This document shows, in pieces, positions 45,068 through 55,397 of a stretch of 64,000 bases of DNA. The translations under genes were made by a program, and so were the position numbers. The stretch's first letter is position 1; each line of letters opens with the position of its first letter. The DNA comes from Symsagittifera roscoffensis (lineage: Eukaryota; Xenacoelomorpha; Acoela; Convolutidae): NCBI RefSeq assembly GCF_963678635.1, contig NC_087064.1, positions 50,451,346-50,515,345 on the forward strand, read 5' to 3'. A model generated the notes under the pieces. That model searched no databases. It had not been told where the DNA came from and saw only the letters and a list, made by a program, of their open reading frames with translations.

Positions 45068-45184
45068 ACCGCGAAAAGTTTCATATCAAGTCCTTCGAAT
45101 TATTAAGGCATGGCCGTTTGGTTTAAGGGGCAATAGCTAACCCGGCGTTGCTCGTCGCTACGCTCCTCGGGAACGCCTCCCGCT
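45068..45184. repeat. Left arm of a 117-bp inverted repeat inside the Polinton
   Basis: An almost perfect reverse complement of 48,624-48,740. The core (ggcatggccgtttggttt, then gctaacccggcgttgct) is GC-rich against an AT-rich background. It contains its own hairpin, ggcgtt...aacgcc. The start tggccgtttgg is loosely like a tRNA A box, but no B box or cloverleaf is seen. A 36-base T run (45,198-45,233) follows; the right arm likewise has a T run in the same relative place. Confidence 0.9.
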
Positions 45185-45194
45185 TGTGTAGTAA

Positions 45195-45197
<3 letters not shown>

Positions 45198-45233
<36 letters not shown>
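45198..45233. repeat. 36-base poly(T) tract
   Basis: An uninterrupted T run between the inverted-repeat arm and the end of the minus-strand gene at 45,263. Its length may be affected by assembly or sequencing error. Could be a retroposed poly(A) tail read in reverse or a strong Pol III stop. Confidence 0.9.
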
Positions 45234-45234
<1 letters not shown>

Positions 45235-45262
45235 GTATACAAGAGCGAAAGAAAACCAATAT

Positions 45263-45700
45263 TTAAAACTTGAATTTCTTCTCCATGATAAATTTCACAA
45301 ACAAAGTGTTTGAATCAATTTCCATACAACCATACCCACTTAAAATTATGTCAATTATTTTAGAAAACTCAGCAGCGTTTTCACCATTCAAAATATTAGT
45401 AAAGCGTTCAATTGTTACGTTAGTAATCAGGTCAGTTTGAGTTTGAACAGATTTAGTCTGCGAGCCGAAGCAAACTTGAGGCAATCGTCTGCGAACTGGA
45501 ACACCACTAACATCTAAGTTGTTGATAGAGTTATAATTCACAGCTATTTTCAGTTTTTCCATCAGAGGGCCAGACAATTCATAGTTGGAGCAACCCAAAA
45601 TTAAATATTTGAATGTAGAGAGAAGACAAGGAACAACGAAGGCTTTTGAAGTCATCTTGTTAAGTAAATCGGTAGACTCTTTCGTAAATTCGACCAGCAC
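45263..45700 (-). CDS. Unknown minus-strand Polinton protein, 145 aa
   Basis: A clean 145-codon frame from an ATG at 45,700. It contains a Cys/Leu-rich segment (VPCLLSTFKYLILGCSNYE), a basic PVRRRLPQ and a Gln/Thr run (KSVQTQTDLI). No known domain. It lies in the cassette bounded by the 117-bp inverted repeat and points toward the protease gene. About 180 bases separate it from the other minus-strand gene, so the two may share a promoter. Confidence 0.65.
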   Translation of the reverse strand: MLVEFTKESTDLLNKMTSKAFVVPCLLSTFKYLILGCSNYELSGPLMEKLKIAVNYNSINNLDVSGVPVRRRLPQVCFGSQTKSVQTQTDLITNVTIERFTNILNGENAAEFSKIIDIILSGYGCMEIDSNTLFVKFIMEKKFKF

Positions 45701-45881
45701 ATGATAATGTTTTTCGTTGTCAATCGAATGGTTGCAAAAATCTAATTTATTCGAATGGGAGGATACTGCAAAATTTGCTTTTGAAGCGAAGCCTGAAAAG
45801 TTGGGTTAATAATCAGGGGATTGCTCATACATTGCTTCAACCATTGCTTTGAAGTTTCAATCGAATAACGAGTTGATAATG

Positions 45882-46241
45882 TTACACAACCCGACAGTTA
45901 TCATCGTTTTCACTTTCGCATTCCTTTTCAGAGCATGAAGATTTTTTAGATTTGTTTCGCTTTTTTCTAAGTTTTTCAGTCACGTCGCAGTTTTTTGCTT
46001 TCGTCAACCTTTTAATTTTTGTGTAATTGTCCGCCAAGGACTCGAATTCACCAGTTGACAAAGTTATTCCTTGTCGATACTTAAAAGTTCCCTCTTCGTC
46101 TTTTTTGTACAATTTGATAGTTATGTAAGTACCGGTCTGTGCGAATGTTTTTGCACCGACTCTAACTAAACGTTTATCATTCGAAGATATATCCCTAAAA
46201 TCATCGAAATAGTCTACATCCGTGTCAAGAGAAGCGTACAT
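45882..46241 (-). CDS. PC4/SUB1-like single-strand-DNA-binding protein, 119 aa
   Basis: The central part (RLVRVGAKTF, then TYITIKLYKKDEEG, FKYRQGITLSTGEFESL) has the strand order and the KxGIxLxxxxxxxL pattern of PC4-type domains, as in transcription coactivator p15. It is followed by a basic and then acidic tail (KKRNKSKKSS, then SENDD). Such proteins bind single-stranded DNA and occur in large DNA viruses and phages. Likeness judged by eye. Could help replication or late transcription of the element. Confidence 0.5.
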   Translation of the reverse strand: MYASLDTDVDYFDDFRDISSNDKRLVRVGAKTFAQTGTYITIKLYKKDEEGTFKYRQGITLSTGEFESLADNYTKIKRLTKAKNCDVTEKLRKKRNKSKKSSCSEKECESENDDNCRVV

Positions 46242-46867
46242 TATAAATGAATAACAACCAACTGGTTTTTAGTGTGGAACGTTGAAGAATGACTGATCAC
46301 AGTATACGAGACAGATCATGCGCTCCCAAAGTGAAAATTTAGGTGATAAAGTTTACGAGCGCCCTAAGCCATATTGATAAGACTTAATCACCAAGGATAT
46401 AATTTCTTTAACGATAAACCTCTTTTTATATGGGTATTTAGTTACTTTTTCCCCCGGCTATACTCTAAAAATCTTCTAGTGTTATTTATTGTGACGGTTA
46501 TTTTAATGACTGTTATGAATCATGGTAATGAATTTCTAACAGCATAACAATGAATGTCTGGCAAACTATCATGAAAACTTGATTTTGAGTGCTTTCGCCC
46601 GTAGCCACTATAATAAAGCTGTCACATAAATCTAAAAAATCGGGTTTTCACATTCATTCCTAACATGACCTCAGGCGTCATGCTTAAAAGAATGAATAAA
46701 ATTTGATAGCCTCGCCTAAAAAGTTATTAGCTTTGACCTAATTGAACTATGCCACCCCTTTCCTGATCTCATTTTCATTAATAAACTTTTCATACTTTTC
46801 ATTCTCTCAATTTCATTTCGGTAGTTCAGTCATTTCATTTTAACAAAACTTTAAACCTCTTCAAGTC
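46242..46867. promoter_or_regulatory. Divergent intergenic region, possible bidirectional promoter
   Basis: About 630 non-coding bases between the start codons of the minus-strand PC4-like gene and the plus-strand 214-residue gene. AT-rich, with TATA-like ctataataaag at 46,609 on the + strand. Assignment is by geometry only. Confidence 0.35.
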
Positions 46868-47512
46868 ATGACTAGTCCTTTACAAATAATCTCAGTGTCT
46901 GATCGAGAAAGAACCATTATCTACCAAACATACACGAGAGAGTCGATTGCAGTCATCCATCAACAGAAAGAGAGAGTCTCTCCGTCTACAGCAAGTCCGT
47001 TCAATGACTTGGCTCCCCGAAAAAACGACGAGAATCAAAACGAGGAATGGACTACAAAAAGTCATATCATGCTACCAAACTACCTCCTTGATCACATCGA
47101 TCTACTTAGACAGAATCGAAAACGAATGTACGAGAGTTGCACTATTCACGAGAGCTATCCGGCATTAGAAAAGACGGAGATAAACGACACAACCTCGCTC
47201 GAGCAGTCTCCAAGAAAAATTCTCTTCGCGTATGACTGCGAGTCAATGCCGTTGTATGAAAATCAGGAGGGATGTATTCGTGACTATGCAGAGCGCGAAG
47301 CGTACTGGGATATTCCGACAGCAATGTCTCCCGAGTCGTTTGTTAGGGGACCAGTTTCAACTCCAGAACAATCAACTTCCTATTCGGATGCTCGGGTTTC
47401 ATCTAGTGCGGAGACAATTGATCTAGTCACCCCAGATCTCATTCAAGGCACTCCTCCAAATGCAGCTTGCTATGCGCCAAAAAAGAGAAAACTACAGTTT
47501 CGAGGTTTCTAA
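46868..47512 (+). CDS. Unknown plus-strand Polinton protein with C-terminal NLS, 214 aa
   Basis: The ATG at 46,868 follows a C/T-rich leader. The middle reads KILFAYDCESMPLYENQEG, superficially like an exonuclease DxE motif but without further motifs. The rest is Ser/Pro/Glu-rich and probably disordered. The C-terminus PKKRKLQFRGF carries a classical nuclear-localisation signal. It diverges from the minus-strand pair, so 46,242-46,867 may hold a two-way promoter. Role unknown. Confidence 0.6.
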   Translation: MTSPLQIISVSDRERTIIYQTYTRESIAVIHQQKERVSPSTASPFNDLAPRKNDENQNEEWTTKSHIMLPNYLLDHIDLLRQNRKRMYESCTIHESYPALEKTEINDTTSLEQSPRKILFAYDCESMPLYENQEGCIRDYAEREAYWDIPTAMSPESFVRGPVSTPEQSTSYSDARVSSSAETIDLVTPDLIQGTPPNAACYAPKKRKLQFRGF

Positions 47513-48623
47513 TAACTTAAACAAAAAACTTTCCTTCTTTTGTTTCAAATATTATTCCAAGGTTTTATATTTTCATTTTTGTTTGATTTGACTTCTAAGC
47601 TGTTTTAACATTACTGTGTGTATATTTTTTGTCTCAGTTTTTATTTTGCTTAATAGATCAATTAAAGTTTGCCCCGTAAAGTTTTCAGCAAAATCTTAGA
47701 GAAAAACTAGAAAAAAATCAGAAATCGAGAATAATTTTACGCTAAAATTGTTGTTTGAGAAAGAATGAGAGAGAGAGAGAGAGAGAGATAAATACACTTG
47801 CTCACTAGTGAACCCCATTTGGAATATCCTTTTCGGGATATTGCTTTCTTTTCAAAAGAAAGATAAATATGGAAGGGTCCAACATTTTCTTGTTGGTAGT
47901 CCAACCATATTTATTTGGCTTTTTTATCAAACACTCTCTGTCCTCTCTCTCTCATCATACTTTGTGCCCGGTGGGGTTAGCCAGGTCTTACGCAAAGTAA
48001 CAGAGAGTGTTTTAAGCCATAAATCTGCATTATATTACATTCATATACATGTTTTGGGTGAAAAACGGACAATTTTTTGGTAAAAATGTGAAAAAAAAAA
48101 AATTATGTTTTTTTTTCGAAAAATGAACATGACCCTTAACCCTGCTCAGAAATTCATGGCAAATTGATTGAGGGTAGTTTCAATGGATTTGGAGAGAAAA
48201 AAAATTTTTTCCCAATTTTTTTTTTCAATATTTTCACAAAAATCAGATTTTCTCAAAAAATCACAACTTTTCAGGCGTCTACTCTCATTGATTGGGCTAT
48301 AATTGTTTTTTTTTTGAATTTCTACGCTTGTCCTAATTACGCATCAGATAGCTCCTAAAAATTTCAAACCACATTCACTTGAATTTAAAACGAACGAATA
48401 ATTCAAGCTAAAAATGAAGGAAAAAAGAAGTTAAAAAATTATGTTTTTTAAATTTCGAACTTGACCAGTAGAACTGTGCTCGAGGTCCCACAAAACTTAC
48501 TGGTTTTTTTGTTGATAGATTTAAAAGACACTTTTTTAAACATTACTTTTCCTTTTTTCACAACATAAAAAGTTTGAGGTTTTCCTTTATTTTGAAAAAA
48601 AAAAAATTTCACTTGAAATTACA
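47513..48623. other. Non-coding region with GA microsatellite and foldback
   Basis: A (GA)n run lies at 47,767-47,789. From about 47,800 to 48,020 several inverted pairs (aaacactctctg at about 47,929 with cagagagtgttt at 48,001; aataaatatgg-type blocks) suggest a foldback repeat. Poly(A)/poly(T) tracts follow. No convincing ORF. Confidence 0.5.
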
Positions 48624-48740
48624 GAACGGGAGGCGTTCCCGAGGAGCGTAGCGACGAGCAACGCCGGGTTAGCTATTGCCCCTTAAACCAAACGGCCATG
48701 CCTTAATATTTCGAAGGACATGATATGAAATGTTTCACGG
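48624..48740. repeat. Right arm of the 117-bp inverted repeat
   Basis: Reverse complement of 45,068-45,184 with only a handful of differences, such as atcatgtcc for atcaagtcc. It separates the cassette from the polB arm. The bases after it (48,741-49,448) hold no gene, only AT-rich upstream sequence of polB. Confidence 0.9.
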
Positions 48741-49448
48741 GACACCGAATGACATGAAGGAAACTTTGATTCCGATATCTTTTACACATTCAAATGACAA
48801 TCTATGCTTATCATGCATCGGTAACTATCAAGGTGTCAAATTTGCAAAATTTTCATTTTTTAAGTTTACTATTTTTTCAACTTAATTAGTTAGTTGAGGG
48901 CTTTACTTTCTGAATACTTTTATCTCATAAATCTACTTTTTATTATACCTATTTACGCAAACCAAGAAGTGGGCTTGAAATCATTAGGAAATTACTGTTT
49001 CACGGTTAAAATTAGTCAGAAAAAGTTTTAGGCTCTATCTGAATCATTCTAAGCATTAAATTTTGTAATTTAGTGCTGAAATGTTAATTGAAAGTCTAAA
49101 CCAGTCGCCTAAAAAAAGCCAAAATTTTATCGCTAACCCTTAAAATTAACAGCAAAAGTTTGAGGCTGTAAATGAATCAGTTTTTAGTATACAAAACCCC
49201 TCCACTTGAGCAGAGTGATGAGACATATAGAGCTTAAAGCTAGAATAAACCCTGTTTTATGAAAGGAAAAGACTTATTGCCAAGACGGCGAAGTATAACT
49301 CTCGTTAATGGCTTCTACTTGCCCTTACCCGCAAAGTTTTTTGGTGCTAGTCACTTCTCGCTTTTGCTTTTCCATAACCAGTTCTACTTGAAATTCTCCT
49401 AAATTTTCTAGAAATTTTCCTGAATTACTTCAGTAACTTCAACAAACA
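48741..49448 (+). other. Upstream region of polB, no gene seen
   Basis: About 700 AT-rich bases with related motifs (gattaaaattagtcagaaaaag-like blocks at about 49,007 and 49,143) forming a loose direct repeat. The 5' end of the polB transcript presumably lies near the C/T-rich 49,340-49,440. No firm promoter. Confidence 0.4.
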
Positions 49449-52400
49449 ATGCCGAACTCTACTTCTATCGCGACACCTGTTCCTTGCCAGCAGTGCGGAA
49501 AAATACTGAGCTCTAAAAGGAACTTGAGAAGACATGAGCAAAAAGTTCACAAGATCCTTCCTCCCCCTCCTCCTCAAACTGTTTGCGATGAGTGTCTAGA
49601 GTCATTCGAGAGTTTGTCGGAAGCCCGAGAACACGTCGAGCTGGTACATGACATGACTTCGAATAGTCATTGTATCTATTGCCATACAATATTTCTCACC
49701 GCGGAAAGCTATGGACAACACTTGCTGAAGAAGCACGCATTGCCTGTTTGGGACGGCATTGAGACGACGTCTTCCGCTGCCCCAACGGAAAGCGCGTTCA
49801 GAGGCAAATTGCGTCGATACGATCTCAAAGTTGGTGAAAAAGAAATGGATTTGCTTCAAGTCATGATGCAAAACAAGGAGGAAATAGATGCTCTTATACT
49901 GGAAAGGGTCAAAGAGGGTCCGAACAAGGTGCAATTCCATGTGGAAGTGGGAATGATCAAAATTCCCACTGTGCAAGACGGGGACAGTGGAAACTTCGAA
50001 AGGACCATGCTGTTTCTGAACACTAAGACATTGACAGTGTACTTCGAGGGAATAGCTGGGGTTCAATTCTTGGAACTGATTGAACATATGGTCAACCAAG
50101 TCAATTCGTTCTCTTCTCATGGTAGCGGATGGATTATTGACAGAATTGAAAAATTGCAAATCAGTTTCGCGGCCTTCTCACCAATAAGAGCAGGATCCTA
50201 CCTCGAGCTACCTGATGCACTCAGCGCAGCATCTACTCTGCTCACAAATATCAACACTAAAGATGATGACCGTTGCTTTCTCTACTCCTTTGTTGCCGCA
50301 TATCACAATGTGAATGAGCCGGCCCTCTACCCCACATCTAGACGGTGGCTGGAGAAAAACAAAGTCTCAACCTACAATCTCGACAAAGAAGGAATTGTGA
50401 AAATCAATGGGGAATACGAAATGCCAATGGGTCTGATGGATATGGACAGATTTGAAAAGTTGAACAATTGTCAAATCAACGTCTTCCGGTAAGCAAATTC
50501 TAATTTCCTTCTAAAAATTTTAAAATTCCTTCAATAATGTTCTTCACCTATTCAAACACCCTTTTTATTTCATTTCAAACCTAGGTATAAAAATTATTTT
50601 TCTGTTCAGGTACAACGATGGCGAATTGTTGCCCATAAGAGTATCGAGCAGATTCACTACTAGCCTGATTGTGGACTTGTTGCTGCTGACAGTTGGATCA
50701 AAATATCACTATGTGTTGATAAGTGATCTCCAGAAACTGGTCGAGTACGTGCGGCACAAAGTGCACCGATTTCAATCTGAGATTTGTCGCAAATGTTTCC
50801 ACACATGCGCTTCATTCGAAACTTTGAGAAGACATCAAGAACTGTGCTACCAAGACGAAGATGTCGTCATAACAATGCCCAAGCCGGGAAAAGATGACCA
50901 CAAGTTCAAAAACTTAACAGCTCGTTGGTACGTACCCAGAGTAATCTACTTTGATTTGGAGTCACTGCTCTTACCAGTATACGGACCGCAACCTGATCCG
51001 CGAAAATCTAGCACGCAAACAATTGAAATCCATCAACCGTGCGGCTACGCGTTAGCAGTAATCGAATTTGGGAAAAAAGACCTGTTAAAGTTTGAGCTTA
51101 AAAGAGGACCGAATGTGATGGAAGAGCTAATTAGCTCCCTTGAATCGTTAGCGAGACAAATTTACGTAGAAAAAAGGAAATATTACACTTTCACTGGTAT
51201 AACAGACCAGGAACGGGAAGATGCTACAATTTGTTGGATATGCGAGAATGATTTTTCCGACAATGATCAAGTGGTACTTGATCATTGCCATTACACCAAC
51301 AAGTTTCTGGGTTGGGCACACAATGAGTGTAACGTTAATAGAAAAACAACAAATTACATTCCAGTGGTAGCTCATAATTTGTCAAATTATGATTTACACT
51401 TTATAATCAAAGCGCTGGCAAAAAGCGATTCGGAAAACACTTTTTCCGTAATACCCGCATCTGAAGAAAAATATATATCCTTGACAATCTCAGTCTACAT
51501 AAAAACGTACACGGACAAAAACGGAAAAATCAAAAAACTCTACGAAAATCTGAGATTCATCGATTCGTATAGGTTCATGCTGGCATCGTTGGCAAAACTT
51601 GTCGATAATTTGCCCAACGAAAAGTTTTTTCTGCTGGAGAACTATTTTGAAAAACTCGGCCACTCACGTGAAAAAGTCAGTCTGTTGAAACAGAAAGGGC
51701 ATTACCCCTACTCATACTTCAACTCATTCGAAAAATTCCGAGAAACTCGCCTTCCCCCACGAGCAATGTGGAAAAATAGTCTAACAGGAGGGGATGTGAG
51801 TGTTTCAAGAAGCGAGTACAATCATGCCCTTAAAGTTTTCACCGAACTGAAGTGTGGCTCACTTGGTGATTACCACGACTTGTACTTGACTACAGATGTG
51901 CTATTGCTTGCTTCCGTTTTCGAAGCTTTTCGTGAAGTTTGCTATCAAACATACGGGCTGGATTGCGCCTGTTACTTCACGGCAAGTAACCTTTCCGGGG
52001 ACGCCTTTCTAAAAGTTTGTAAGCCCGAACTGAAACTCTTAACGGACCGTGAACATCTAGACCTTGTGCAGCGAATGATACGAGGAGGCATGTCGTCGAT
52101 TTACGCGCGCCGATTTTACAAAGCAAACAATAAATACCTCGACGATTTTTCGCCCTCAGAACCATCAAGCTACATCCTCAATATTGATGCAAACAATTTG
52201 TACGGGGGGATAATGAAACACTGCCCTTTGCCCTTAAACGATTTTTCAATAGTTGAAAAAAGTCTGGCAGACATACTGCTCACCAGCGAAACATCAGAAT
52301 GGGGTTATATAGTTGAAGTCAATTTAACCATACCCGAAGAGCTTCACGACTTCTTTGCTGATTACCCCCTTGCCCCCTCTCGTGAAGTAGTGGACATCGG

Positions 52401-54029
52401 TGCAATGAGCAACGAGCAAGTCGACATGTTGGGAAAATTGGGAATCACCACACTGCCAAAAGTGCCAAAGCTTCTACAGACCTTGCATCCTAAAGAAGGT
52501 TATGTTTTGCACTACCTTACCCTAAAATTGTACCATGAGCTAGGAATGAAAATAACTCACCTCGGAAAAGTTCTTCAGTTCCGCCAAAGTCACTGGATGG
52601 CACCCTTTGTCGACCTCAACACCCGCCTACGAAAAGCCGCGGTAAATAAATTCCAGGAGAACTTCTACAAGCTAATTGTTAATTCAGCTTTCGGTAAGAC
52701 AATGGAGTCTAAGTTAGGAAGAAAGAAGCTGGAGATTGTAAGGAATGAGAGAGAACTTTTACAAAAAACAGCTCTGAGCACAATGAAAAGCTTTCAAATC
52801 ATTGACGATCAATTAGCCACAATTAGCTTTTCAGTAACAAAAATATTGTGGGATAAACCTATGATAGTTGGTGCGACCATCCTAGACCTCGCCAAGCGTT
52901 TCATGTTTCAGTTTCACTATCAAAAAATGAAACCAAATCTAAACTTGGAACTCCTTTACTCCGACACGGATAGTTTTATTTACGCCATAAAAACTGATGA
53001 CGTTTACCGAGACTTGGAGAAAATAAAAGCTGATTTCGACTTTTCAAATTACGATAAGGACCATTTCTTGTTCGAGGATACCAACAAGAAAGTTGTGCTG
53101 AAGTTCAAAGACGAGACTGGTGGGAAGCCGATCAGAGAATTCATCGCCCTAAAACCGAAACTATATTCGGTCGTCCTTAATGGTAAATAAAATTTAAGCC
53201 ACCCTTCCACCCCCCATTCCTACCTTTTACAGAACAAAAATACCACCACCAACCTACCTACACCCCTTAATTTGTTGCATTAAACTATGGGCATTTAGCT
53301 GATTTAGGCAACATTATACAATGTTGCCTAAACGTTGATTTATCTGACAACATATTCCCTCTTGTTTCCTCTTTTTTAATCATAATTTAGAGTCTTCTGC
53401 TCTTTTTTGGTAAAATGAATCAAATTTTGTTCGGTATAAATTGAGTTGCTGAAGTGAAATGAAGCTATCCCCAACGTTGTAGAAAAGAATAATAATTTTG
53501 CTATTGTTTAGAAGGCACTCAAAAATTGAGTGCCAAAGGAATTAAACGGAGTGCACAGAGAGAACTGGTCCACCAAACCTTCAGGGACACATTATTCACT
53601 GGAAAAACAATGAGAGTATACAACTATAATATAGTTTCGAAAGGTCACACCAATATGACAGTGAAACAAAACAAACTTGCATTATCAACATTCGACTCAA
53701 AACGTTTTCTACTTTTCGACGGAATTTCGACAGTGCCCTTTGGCCATAAAGCCGCTGAAGAAAATGCTTTTCTAGAAGACATTTACATGGACACCGAGTG
53801 GGCCAACTCATACAATGAAACTGATAACAGTTCTCCCGATTTTACACTCCCGGATTGGGGATTTTTACAGCGGCCCTACTCAGAAGCAGAGCTGCAAGAA
53901 GAAGAAGAAGCTTCTAGTAGCCGAGTCCGTGAACGTCCCCCTATAAAAAACCCATTTATTTTATCTGAAGCTTCAGAAGAACGACCATCTAAAAAACACC
54001 GCAAAGAAAACCAAAACAATAAACATTAA
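49449..54029 (+). CDS. polB: Protein-primed family B DNA polymerase of the Polinton (three exons)
   Basis: Exons 49,449-50,488, 50,610-53,182 and 53,512-54,029 with GT...AG introns of 121 and 329 bases; the joined length is divisible by three and encodes 1376 residues. Three C2H2 fingers lie near the N-terminus (first at residues 13-34). Exonuclease motif I is YFDLES (D462, E464). A zinc/HNH-like module (CWICEN to DHCHYT) starts near residue 555. Polymerase motifs: A, NIDANNLYG (D873); B, KLIVNSAFG (K1034); C, YSDTDS (D1132, D1134). The third exon has the KGIKRS block and a Lys-rich tail. It copies the element from a protein-primed end. Confidence 0.93.
50489..50609 (+). other. polB intron 1
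   Basis: Begins gtaagc, ends ttctgttcag. Removal keeps the frame across a split Arg codon and joins the QINVF and YNDGELLPI blocks, which are continuous in intronless relatives. Confidence 0.85.
53183..53511 (+). other. polB intron 2
   Basis: Begins gtaaat, ends ttgtttag. The upstream exon would otherwise hit a stop three codons later. Joining links KLYSVVLN to the KGIKRS block of the C-terminus, which fits the order of family members. Confidence 0.82.
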
Positions 54030-54391
54030 AGTCTGAAACATATATTTTCAGATGATTTTTACTCTTCGTCCTTTTTATACTTCGACTTGTATATGTTTTG
54101 GTTTTTACCAATTTACAACTAATAAAATACTCGTATTGAGCTCAATCACTGTTTTAACATAAATAGCTTCAGGCAAATAAACTAGTAGACACAAACCAAG
54201 TGTTAATTCAAACAAATGTGTGAAATCCTTAGGCTTGTTTTGAATAATAAACTTTAATAGCATGACAAATCTTTGACGAAAAGAAAGAAAGCCAGGAAAT
54301 GATATCCACATGAAACTAGGACGAAAAAAGAAAAGTTCAGGAATTAGGACGATTAATTTTAATTATCGCGGGAAAAGGGACCGCTTTCAAA

Positions 54392-54625
54392 GGAATTAGA
54401 AGGAATTATTGTATCGCGTCCCGGTTGTTGAGCTCAGCTTAACAAGATCCTAAGGAGGGGGTCTTTTACTTTAGGGGTGGGAACTTGCGATCATTTACAA
54501 AATCCTAGGATAGGGGTCCTCCAAAAAATTAAGGACCCCTTTCCTAGGATTTTGCTTTACGTGAGGACCCCCCCCTTAGGAAGGACCCCCCCCCCTTAGG
54601 ATCCGGGACACGATACAATACTACT
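54392..54625. repeat. Right terminal inverted repeat of the Polinton
   Basis: Inverted copy of 36,361-36,593. Ends caatactact. It contains the same nested pair: gtatcgcgtccc at its inner side and gggacacgatac at the outer side, with one mismatch in this copy. The 54,030-54,391 gap before it is non-coding, with AATAAA-type signals near 54,019 and 54,120. Confidence 0.93.
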
Positions 54626-54631
54626 TTCGTT
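54626..54631. repeat. Target-site duplication, right (ttcgtt)
   Basis: Identical to 36,355-36,360 and directly outside the right TIR. Confidence 0.9.
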
Positions 54632-55397
54632 CGCTCTTGTTCCAATTTTTGAAGATAGATAGATAATATTTGAAATTGGGAGTTAAACAACCGCATTGTT
54701 GGTATAACGCAGTACTGAAAAAAATCTGTGCTGAGAATCGAATCACTTTGATAAAACTGCATGTATCTGTGATGGATATCCAAAATAACGATAAATTGTT
54801 CTTCAATAGTTTGCATTTTAGTGATACTTTCGGCCTAATTTTCATAAGCAACCGCGTGTTAACCTTTTTGCTATCTGATTCGAAATGCCAAATACCACGA
54901 ATTGCCAAAAAACCGGCAACTAAAATCTCAAGAGTGAACAAAGAACAGTTCAACGCTTCAAGTAAGCCCATTAATGCTAGTTAACTTGGCAACAAACGCA
55001 ATATACTAACAAAAATCATATGAAAGGCAACTCTCAGCCTGCCGTCTTGCAGTAACTCATGCAAATCTATGATTATTTTTTTATAGTAACCCTGCGCAGT
55101 ACTCTTATTCGAATCGTATAAAAACAATTACGGAAAAAAATCATCCATACTTTTAACATGTTATCGATGCAATGATAGTGTTCTTAAAGGAGCAAAATTT
55201 TATATCAGTTTCGTAGGAAAGTTTATTGGAGCCCATTTATACTTATTTTCCTCATTTTCCTTCATGACAAAATTTTTCTGGTAAATCTTTCCAGCAGCCC
55301 CAATGTTGATTTGCTTTCACATCGAAATTTAAAGGAAGCACCACAGAATAATTTCAACCATACTTAAAATTTATCATTCATATTTCTTAATTTCAGA
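54632..55397. other. Flank between Polinton and LINE, no gene seen
   Basis: About 770 AT-rich bases. Overlapping open frames on both strands at 54,621-54,984 have no recognisable content. Possibly a 5' part of the LINE, since the 2A-like motif follows. Confidence 0.45.

Larger units (their letters stand above)
36361..54625 (+). mobile_element. Complete Polinton/Maverick (adintovirus-like) element
   Basis: An 18,265-bp element with AG...CT ends, terminal inverted repeats of about 233 bp and perfect 6-bp target-site duplications. It encodes the full hallmark set: protein-primed DNA polymerase B, retroviral-type integrase, A32/FtsK-like packaging ATPase, adenain-like protease, double-jelly-roll major capsid and penton-like minor capsid. 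All hallmark frames are open, polB through two introns. Base composition is less skewed than in the retroelements to the left. Polintons are self-synthesising transposons thought able to form virions; nothing here shows that this copy is active. Confidence 0.95.

Noticed and set aside
45100-45190. tRNA gene in the inverted-repeat arm
   Set aside because: Only a loose A-box resemblance; no B box, cloverleaf or anticodon arm could be drawn.
47232-47324. Exonuclease motif (AYDCES) in the 214-residue Polinton gene
   Set aside because: Only a single DxE-like string; the other exonuclease motifs are absent, so no enzyme call was made.
49602-50159. Minus-strand ORF of 185 codons
   Set aside because: Antisense shadow of polB exon 1, whose zinc fingers and splice site fix the coding strand.
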